A stretch of DNA of 64,000 nt, taken from NCBI RefSeq assembly GCF_040802235.1, contig NC_133157.1, positions 89,266,001 through 89,330,000 of the forward strand, in the 5' to 3' direction. The notes below the pieces were generated by a model. It saw only the letters and a program-made list of their open reading frames with translations. It was not told the DNA's origin and made no database searches. Below are positions 55,641-64,000 of this stretch, one piece after another; the stretch's first letter is position 1, and each line of letters opens with the position of its first letter. Both the position numbers and the translations under genes were made by a program. The DNA comes from Manis javanica. Its lineage: Eukaryota; Chordata; Mammalia; Pholidota; Manidae.

Positions 55641-57099
55641 CATAATTTTCATAATTATGAAACATACTTTATATACTTGTGGAAAATCATAAATCATGGC
55701 TGGTGTGGGAGGTAAGGGCAGCTCCGGATAGAATTACAGCAAACCCCACACCAGTCACTGAACTCAACTCACTGATTGCTTGGCTGTTTGTTCTTTGTTT
55801 TTCATTTCCAACCTTAAATTATGCTCATTATTTCTCACCATCTAAAAGTTCGGTGCCCCTCTGGGTAGGGAGAACTGTTGTAATTGCTGGCAGCTTCTCT
55901 TAAATGATTACATGAAATGAAAGTACTTCTGACAGTTTCTAAAATGCAAAGCTCAGTATGGAGCTTTGACTCCATTTCCTAACAGTGAAGCATCTGGGAG
56001 ATGTTATTCGTTTGACAAATACGGTCGTGCCTGTGTCAGTCACTGTTCTGGAGCTGGGGCCCCGGAGCCCAGGGCTCCCTCCCGGCCCTCTGGGGACAGA
56101 TGCTCCCGAGGTGAAGCCTGGCAGTGCGAAACCAGGACACAGATGGAGAGATCACGGTCACCATGTGTAGGGCAAGCGGGAGAGAATGCGGGCTGGTGGA
56201 GAAAGGTCCCCTGGGCGGGTGTGCTGGGCGGCCAGGAGGGGCTCTCTGAGAGGGGTGTTTAGACCCAGGCCTCGCGTGATGAGAGGAGCCAGTCAGGCAG
56301 ACGGCAGGATGGGGTCTGGACAGAGGTAGCATGTGCAAAGTTTAGGCTCTGAAAAAGAGGCTTGGAATGGTCAGGGCACAAGGAAATCCCTGAATCGGGA
56401 TGGCAACAGCCAGCGATGGACGGAGCACAAATACTGCAGAGTGGAAAGGAGAGGCCTAGGGGATCACAATAGAGGGTGAATTTGATTCCAAGTTTCCTGG
56501 GAAGCACATGGAAGTGTTTTAAGCAATAGAATATCAGCGGAATTTGATTTTTCAAAGCTCTCTGCTGCTGGGTGCGGCTTGGGTCTGAAAAAGCAGGGGT
56601 GGAGACAGGGACTAATGAGGCGGCTGAGCAGGATAATGGCGGAGGTCAGGGCGGACGGCAGAGCCCAGGAAACCCAGGCAGTCTGAGCATCCATTGGAAA
56701 GGCAGTTAGCGTTCCTTACTCATGTGTTAGGTGTGGCTGTCAAAACCAGTGAGAACTGCGAAGACGGTGGTGCCCTTCACTGACTGGAGGCGGAATGGAC
56801 CGGCACATGGGTGAGCAGGACTCAAGGGCTTGGGGCAGGTGTTTGGAAATTGAGCTATCTGCAAGGGCCCTTGTGGAGGGGTCAAGCACTTGTGGGAAAT
56901 GCTAGCATGGGTGCCAGTGCAGAGCTCAGAGCTATTGACAGCTGCTTTAGAGTCACTAACATAAAGATGGCATCTAAGTCCTTGGGGATGACCAGGGTAT
57001 AGAGCACAAGCAAGAGAGGAGACCCAGAATGCTGCTCAGAGGAGCCCCAAGGATGCCGGGGTTCTTGTTCATGGGGCTTAAGAATGAACTTTTCCAAAC
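55641..57099. other. No recognised feature
   Basis: Unique-looking, GC-richer; no convincing coding region. Confidence 0.4.
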
Positions 57100-57560
57100 A
57101 GTCAAGGTAGGAAAGCCAGGCAGAGGCTTTTATTTAGAGAGAAAACAAAAAGACAGAGCTCCTGGCTCAGGCCAGGAGGGACAAGAGAGTCCTGGGGTGG
57201 TGTGTTGTCTAGGGGTTTTACAGGCAGTTGAGAGACAGAGGGCTAGGGATGTACACCTGCTAAGTGGTCTCAAATCCCTTTAAAGAAACACTAAGTTTTG
57301 TATTAGTCTTCCTGATTATTTACAAGAACTTTACTGCTCTGATTTCCTCCCAGGATAGCAGCTTCCTGCTCTGGGAGCATATCACTCAAGACTGACTGCT
57401 TTGCTCCCAAGGTGGGCTGCATTTTATTGTCTTACTTTTTAACTAATTGGGTTTCAAGATGGAATCCTTCCTGTTTTTACTATGTTGTTTTGGGCTTGTT
57501 TGCTACATTGCCTAAGTTGCAACAAATCATTTGTTTAGGGCTGGAGGAAGAAAAGCAGCA
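57100..57560 (-). mobile_element. Possible ancient LTR
   Basis: GGCTTTTATTTAGAGAG near 57127 would be a poly(A) signal region on the minus strand, followed by a mixed-composition block typical of old LTRs. Edges and family unknown. Confidence 0.3.
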
Positions 57561-57774
57561 CCTGGGTGAAGTCAGAAAAATAAGCTGAGCCCCCCAGCAG
57601 GCCAAAGTAAATAGATTATCTTGCTTTTGTTTTTTCCAGAGGCCCTCACCCTTCTCTGTCTAAGCCCATGGTCCCTGTCTCACCAGCATGCAGAGGCCAG
57701 GCGGAGGGAGCTCAGAGAACACAGAATGGAGAAGGGGGTCCAGTGGGTAAGAGCAGATGGTTATTTTTTCTTTG

Positions 57775-57960
57775 ATTATGGTAAAGTATACATGACTTAA
57801 AATCGATGATGTGAACCATTTTTTAGTGCACAGGGAGAGGCATCAACTCAGTCCTGCTGTTGTGCGACCAGCACCACCATCCATCCATCCTCAGGGCTTT
57901 TTCCATCTTCCTCCCCAAACTGAAACTCTGCCCGGCTCCTCCCCGCCCACACTGTCCCTG
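57775..57960 (-). mobile_element. Ancient L1M 3' UTR fragment
   Basis: GTAAAGTATACATGACTTAAAAT, CCATTTTTTAGTGCACAG, CCAGCACCACCATCCATCC and CCCCAAACTGAAACTCTG blocks, minus strand, same region as 55225-55400. Confidence 0.7.
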
Positions 57961-60900
57961 CACAGGGCGAGGAACGGCCACGGGCACTGTTTGATGAGGA
58001 CGAGGGCCCCTCCAGGGCTGCAACCCAAAACTTCCCAGTGCCCAAGCTGGGAGGACCTTTGGGGGCAGGTGATCCAAACTCCTCACTTACAGATGAAAAT
58101 CACAACTTGGGAAGTTGGTCCTAATTTTGTTAAAGTAAAGTTTTTGAGGGTTTTCTCAATCCCCTGAAGTGCCCCCAACAGCCAGCAGCAAATGAATCAG
58201 ACATATGAGTCATCACTCTGGGATTCTGCACTTAGGATTCTGTGTTCTTTCTGCAGAAATCACAGGCTGGTTTCCCGAGATGGGACTAAAAACGGAGGAC
58301 ATCTCACCTGAGGAGGAGTGAACGCCAGCCACAGGAATGCTAGAGGTAGTGTCAGTTGTTTTCTTTTCACCCTGCTTAAAAATGGCATGTCATAAAATCT
58401 CCGTCTTCCGGAAGGGGAGAGCATGCGTCACTGGCTGGGTGCTGATCCCTGCCACAGAAGCTGACTTGTAAACTGACATCTAAATGTGTTACCAAATCCT
58501 TGAGTTTTTGCCTCCATGAGCCTCTTCTGCCTAGCACATACCAAGAACTGACTTAAAAATGTAGATGGCACTTTTGCCCAGTGATGTGCATGGGGAATGT
58601 CTTCCATAGGGTCCGATGGGTGCTTGGAGATTGGCGTTTATGTCCTTTGTGACCTTTTTGCCCACAGGCTACACTGACAGACAACAGTGTAACAGAGCAT
58701 TTGCTGGCCCCTGCCATGCAAAGTTCTGGTGTGGGAAGGGGCTGGATGCATGTTGGCCTGGGTTTCCCTCTTTCACTCTGGTCTGTCTGATCCAGAAGAT
58801 TCCTGAGCAGGCTTGGCCATGGTTTCCCATCCTGGCCTCTCCTCGGGTCCCATACCAGTTGGCATGTGTGTCCCTAGCATGCAGGGGAAACCCACCACGT
58901 TTCCTTGGCCCTGACTGGGTGCTCATCTCTGAACCACTGGCATCTCTGGAGTGACACGGTGCTCTGACTGGCCAGGCAGGTCACTGTCCAGCCCATTTTC
59001 CCTTGAGGGCAGTCATTGTCCTGGACATTCAGGGTATCCTTTGCAGAAGGGAGCACCCGTGGGGGTGCTGAGGAATGGAGACCGGTAACTGACCCCAGGA
59101 ATGCAGATAGTCATGTCAGACCTATAATTTCAACTCAGGCTTGCCAGAGTCTGAAGCCCAGAGTTTTTCCCACTACAGTTTGTTGTCTTCCCCAAATTAC
59201 TTTTTGGGCTTTCCATTCACTCCGTGTTTGTGAGCTTTGTGTTATACAAGATCTAGGCACATGGGCAGAAGTCACATAATGAGGAGATGGAGAGAGGCTC
59301 AGAGGAAAGTGAAGATGGGTGTCCCAGCAGGAGGCATGCACTCTTCAGTGGGATGGTTTGAGGACAGCTTAACAAGCTGATCATTTATAAAAAGGCAGGC
59401 AGGCTGCACAGAAACCACAAAGAATGCAGCGCCCTCAAGCGAGGAGGCAAACCCTTGGCATGTATCAGGGAGCAGGTATCAGGACCCAGGAGAGAGTGGC
59501 ATGGACAGGCCACTTGACAGGACATGCAACTTCCAGCAGAGGCCCAGCCTCTTCCAGTGATGGCCCAGGAGGGCAGAAGGGGAGCAGGAACACAGCCCTC
59601 CCTCTGATGTCTCACCAGGGCTCCCCACTGCTGAACCTGGGGGGGCAGATGAGACACCCCCATGTAGGCCCCCATGCAGCTCAGCCTCTGGGGCCTGGGG
59701 CAGGGCAGGGTGGGGTAGGTGCATCTGGTGATGTAGGCAAGAGACAGGGTAGGAAGCAAGGCTGTCCCCAACAGCCGTGCTCTCCACCCACCTCTTCTTC
59801 CCATCAGCCTCTCTTCTGCCTACCTTTCCTAGCATCCTCCTTTCAGAGCATCTCCTGCTGGAATATCCACCTGTTTGCAAGCAGCAGATGTCTTTGCCAA
59901 GGAGCCCTCTGCTCAGCACATCTGCTCTCCTCTGAGGAATAAAGAGGAAAATCATCTGCACCCTGCTGATCAGTTTCCCAAGCAGACTCACAGGCAAGGA
60001 TCTGTGTTCATATTTCAGACTTTGTAACACAGCCATTTTGCTCCTTGTCCAGCCCACACAGATGGCCAGTGGATTTGCATGGCCTCCTCTACTCACAGGC
60101 GGCCAAGGCCCTGACATCTTGGAAACACTCAGAATAGCATCTCAGCTCACCAGGAGGGATAATGTAAGTGACAGTAGGTGACCCGAGATCTCTGCACAAA
60201 TTATAGCTGGTGTGTGAAACCCAACTTAGACTCTTGCACATAGTCAGTGCTCAGAAATCTCTGCTGAAAGGAAGGACAGGATGGAGGGACGGAGGGAGAC
60301 AAATTCGAGACCAGTGCCCATCTGGACACTGGATTGCTGCTGGGATGTGGACAAAGCCTTTACCTACCTGAGCTTTCCCGCTTTTCCCCTTGTACCTGCA
60401 AATGAAATTCTACTTGCTCATGCTTCTTATAAGGAATAAATGAAACATGTGCAAAGCACATTAGGCAGTTGAGTGTCTCATTGCAGATCTACATATCTGA
60501 ATTCTCTAGACCATCGAGGCCATCCTGGACGAAGGGAGGACTAAAGGCCTTCAGAAACAACTTGCCCACCCTCCCCTCTGTACATGAACTTCCTTTTCAC
60601 ATCAACCCTTAATGCTACAAGGTTCTGTACAAATTAATAAAGATTTATGATCAGCTAGCTTGATGAATCTACTGAGCTCAGTGAAGAGAGTTATGTCCAT
60701 AGCAGGTGAACAGGTGGGGTGAAGTCACATCAGACTCCGGAGGTTCCAGGCAGACTCCCACTGGCTGCTCCCACCGCCCTGCTCTAAAATCCTGCACCCG
60801 CCTAATGGCCCTCTGTGCTGGGCTGAGGGGGCCAGGAGAGGCTCCCAAGGACAGAGTGTGCTGCGTGGCTGTCCATGCCCAGCTCCCACCCCCAGGTCCC

Positions 60901-62129
60901 AGCTGAGACCTGGTGCGGCTCATGTATTCCAGAAACTTGGGATCCCTGTCCTTTCACTCCCCTGCTGCTTCCCAGGGCCCCGCCACTCTCAATAGCAGTG
61001 ACATTGGCTGTGGCCGCCCCCGAACCCAGAGAGCCTACCAGACCCTTTCTCCATGACCCACAGATACACCTGATTTCCCCCTCTAGCTCAGAAACCCACC
61101 TAAACTGCTGAACGTAAGTAGCACTATTTGCAAACACGAGTCTGGGCTCTGTGGGCTCCTGTAGGACCTTGTGATACAGCACCTATGTGGAAGGCATGTG
61201 TGGCTATTTTCAGATTCACACTCTTTCAAGAGATGAGCTAAACTTAGACTGAGAGCACACTTTTATTTTTGTCTTTGTGGCCTTAAATAGTCTTGTCAAG
61301 TAACTTAGCTGCCATCCTCCATTCGTGTATGCTTAGAGCAGAGACTTGAAGCAGCATCCCAGCAGCTCTCCCCACTTCTTCAAAGGAGATCTGCCTTCAG
61401 AAGATTTTTCATTGAATTGTAAGATATTCTTGCATGTGCTTTTAAATTAGGAGAGCTGCATCAGGAGCAACTCTCCCCCTGGGCTGAGCCTCCCTCTGAA
61501 GCTCTAGCACAAGTGGAAGGAAGGGTGAGCCTCTACTAGAGAAGCTGCACCCCAAATGGCAGAAGGTCATTCAGTTGCTGCAGACTATAGAAAATGGGTT
61601 AGAAACAGGACCTTCTCCAGCAGTCCCTCTGACCTCCCTCCTGACCTCCTCTAAAGGCACCACCAGATCGCAGCTTGCTTTTAATGCTGAAACAACAGGA
61701 GAAAAAAGGAAATGGCCCGGACCCGCTGGCCAAGGAGCAGCACTTTCTAACGTGTTATGTTCTCTCACCTTCCTTCTGGACTATTTTCATGAGAGAGAAT
61801 TATGTGTCTTCCTTAGTTTAAAAGTCAGAATAGATACTTGTGTATGTGTGTGTGTGTCAAACAGTTGAAAGAGAAAACATACCTTTCAGAAATGGCCAGG
61901 AATATTTGCTTTTTATTAAAACTGGCAATTATATATCTGAAATCAGTCTAAAAACATATTTAATATCAAAATTATAAAAATACATTTTCATTCTGTAGTT
62001 ATACTTTAATTATAATTGTATATACATATACATACACATATATACACATATACACACATATATATAAACATGTCCATAACTTTTTATATAGTATTATAGT
62101 ATATCTCTCTCCTGTGGAAACATATAGCA
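57961..62129. other. Mostly unique DNA, no gene confirmed
   Basis: GC-richer to about 61200. Probable eroded MIR pieces at about 59085-59185 (minus) and 60340-60480 (plus). A TG repeat at 61839-61857 and a TATACACA-type repeat at 62019-62067. A 212-codon minus frame (59479-60117) and a 172-codon plus frame (59424-59942) overlap; neither shows a domain, so I leave them out as genes. Confidence 0.4.
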
Positions 62130-62253
62130 TGCTAACATTGATTAGAAGAAAGTTAAAGTAGCTATGTAGCTATATTAATGTCAAAGTAGATTTGAGACCA
62201 AAATATCACCATGGATGAAGAGGGTCATTTCATAATGAGAAAAGGGTCAATTC
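62130..62253 (+). mobile_element. Older L1 endonuclease fragment
   Basis: ATTAGAAGAAAGTTAAAGTAGC, TTAATGTCAAAGTAGATTTGAG and GAGGGTCATTTCATAATGAG match the middle of the L1 endonuclease coding region, in a version diverged from the young L1. Confidence 0.6.
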
Positions 62254-64000
62254 CTAACATCACAATTATTGAAACTGGAAAAAGAAGAACAAATGAGGCC
62301 TAAAGTCAGCAGAAGGAGGGACATAATAAAGATCAGAGAAGAAATAAACAAAATTGAGAAGAATAAAACAATAGCAAAAATCAATGAAACCAAGAGCTGG
62401 TTCTTTGAGAAAATAAACAAAATAGATAAGCCTCTAGCCAAACTTATTAAGAGAAAAAAGAGAATCAACACAAATAAACATAATCAGCAATGAGAATGGG
62501 AAACGCACGAGACTCCACAGAAATACAAGGAATTATTAGAGACTACTATTAAAAACCTATATGCCAACAAGCTGGAAAACCTAGAAGAAATGGACAACTT
62601 CCTAGAAAAATACAACCTTCCAAGACTGAACAAGGAAGAAACACAAAAGTTAAATAAACCAATTCCGAGCAAAGAAATTGAAACGGTAATCAAAAAACTA
62701 CCCAAGAACAAAACCCCCAGGCAAGACAGATTTACCTGGGAATTTTATCAGACACACAGAGAAGACATAATACCCATTCTCTTTAAAGTTTCCCAAAAAT
62801 AGAAGAGGAGTGAATACTCCCAAACTCATTCTATGAAGCCAACATCAACCTAATACCAAAACCAGGCAAAGACCCCACCAAAAGAGAAAATTACAGACCA
62901 ATATCCCTGATGAATGTAGATGCAAGAATACTCAATAAAATATTAGTGAACCGAATTTAAAAATATATCAAAAGGATCATACACCATGACCAAGTGGGAT
63001 TTATCCCAGGGATGCAAGGATGGTACAACATTTGAAAATCCATCAACACCATACAGCACATCAACAAAAAGAAAGACAAAAACCACATGATCATCTCCAT
63101 AGATGCTGAAAAAGCATTTGACAAAATTCAACATCCATTCATGATAAAAACTCTCAGCAAAATGGGAATAGAGGGCAAGTACCTCAACATAATAAAGGCC
63201 ATATATCATAAACCCACAGCCAACATTATACTGAACAGTGAGAATCTGAAACCTTTTCCTCTGAGATTGGGAACTACACAGGGATGCCCCCTCTCCCCAC
63301 TGTTATTTAACATAGTACTGGAGGTCCTAGCCACGGCAATCAGACAAAACAAAGAAATACAAGGAATCCAGATTGGTAAAGAAGAAGTTAAACTGTCACT
63401 ATTTGCAGATGACATGATACTATACATAAAAAACCCTAAAGACTCCATCCCAAAACTACTAGAACTGATATTGGAATACAGCAAGGTTGCAGGATACAAA
63501 ATCAACACACAGAAATCTGTGGCTTTCCTATACACTAACAATGAACCAACAGAAAGAGAAATCAGGAAAACAACTCCATTCACAATTTCATCAAAAAAAA
63601 TAAAATACCTAGGAATAAACCTATCCAAAGAAGTGAAAGACTTATACTCTGAAAACTACAAGTCACTCTTAAGAGAAATTAAAGGGGACACAAACAGATG
63701 GAAACTCATCCCATTCTCGTGGCTAGGAAGAATTAATATCATCAAAATGGCCATCCTGCCCAAAGCAATATACAGATTTGATGCAATACCTATGAAACTA
63801 TCAGCAACATTCTTCAATGAACTGGAACAAATAATTCAAAAATTCATATGGAAACACCAAAGACCCTGAATAGCCAAAGCAATCCTAAGAAAGAAGAATA
63901 AAGTAGGGGGGATCTCACTCCCCAACTTCAAGCTCTACTATAAAGCCATAGTAATCAAGATAATTTGGTACTGGCACAAGAACAGAGCCACAGATCAGTG
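62254..64000 (+). mobile_element. 5'-truncated young L1, runs off window
   Basis: Begins inside ORF2 at the point matching 39308 of the minus-strand L1 and continues to the window edge. It lacks ORF1, the 5' UTR and the endonuclease. Confidence 0.85.
62254..64000 (+). pseudogene. L1 ORF2 reverse transcriptase fragment
   Basis: Starts near the linker before the reverse transcriptase ([20 protein letters not shown]). The frames 62269-62493 and 62590-62802 (KPIPSKEIETVIKKLPKNKT) are followed by 63087-63869, a 260-codon frame covering the palm: [20 protein letters not shown], then the [14 protein letters not shown] box and [11 protein letters not shown] active site. A stop at 63867-63869 interrupts where the other copy reads through (HQRL versus HQRP-stop). 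The PGPDGF box of L1 is altered to PRQDRF. Inactive. Confidence 0.9.

Noticed and set aside
57100..57560. Confident LTR family assignment
   Set aside because: Only a possible poly(A) region is visible; kept as a low-confidence feature without a family name.
59479..60117. 212-codon minus-strand open frame
   Set aside because: It overlaps a 172-codon frame on the other strand in GC-rich DNA, has no domain or codon pattern I recognise and no exon-like neighbours.

Overview
This is a stretch of mammalian nuclear DNA with no recognisable host protein-coding gene. It is a pile-up of retrotransposons: LINE-1 (L1) copies in both orientations, at least two near-complete endogenous retroviruses (ERVs), a rearranged third, and several solo LTRs, followed by about 17 kb of mostly unique, GC-richer intergenic or intronic sequence with old MIR and L1 fragments. 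The L1 3' part, with its long extra 3' module, looks to me like the high-copy L1 of pangolins (Manis and relatives). That is recognition from memory, not a search.

Layout. 1-2494: 3' end of a composite L1 on the + strand. 2826-15689: a + strand ERV with tRNA-Phe primer site, only gag start and env end recognisable, the middle being AU-rich noncoding DNA. It is split by a younger, complete-length minus-strand ERV (3289-10519, also tRNA-Phe; perfect 5-bp target duplication) and by a minus-strand LTR+env fragment (13226-about 14097). 15690-19000: AU-rich DNA with a solo LTR. 19005-27409: old L1/HAL1 pieces, an ERVL-like LTR and a solo LTR. 27415-34220: an older minus-strand ERV with a tRNA-His primer site, gag and pol damaged, env essentially absent, flanked by GTCAT duplications. 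34275-42488: an almost full-length minus-strand composite L1 of the same type as the one at the left edge, next to an older L1 (42489-44735). 44736-62130: mostly unique DNA with an ERV3-like solo LTR, MIRs and ancient L1. 62254-64000: 5'-truncated + strand young L1 running off the window.

The most interesting structure is the composite L1. In both copies the normal L1 3' end is followed by an A-tract, a ~140-bp segment, a second A-tract, then a ~1.64-kb segment containing a decayed retroviral Env transmembrane region, and a final poly(A). This is the pattern expected from two successive 3' transductions that then amplified with the L1. Other points: a leader with nested tandem duplications and a pol-to-env deletion in the younger ERV; a ~450-bp insert carrying a tRNA-Lys(CUU)-like module; a 333-bp self-derived insert with 8-bp flanking repeats inside the L1 endonuclease; and LTRs with a non-canonical TA terminus.

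None of the retroviral or L1 reading frames seen here is fully intact except possibly L1 ORF1. All coordinates of ancient elements are by eye and approximate.
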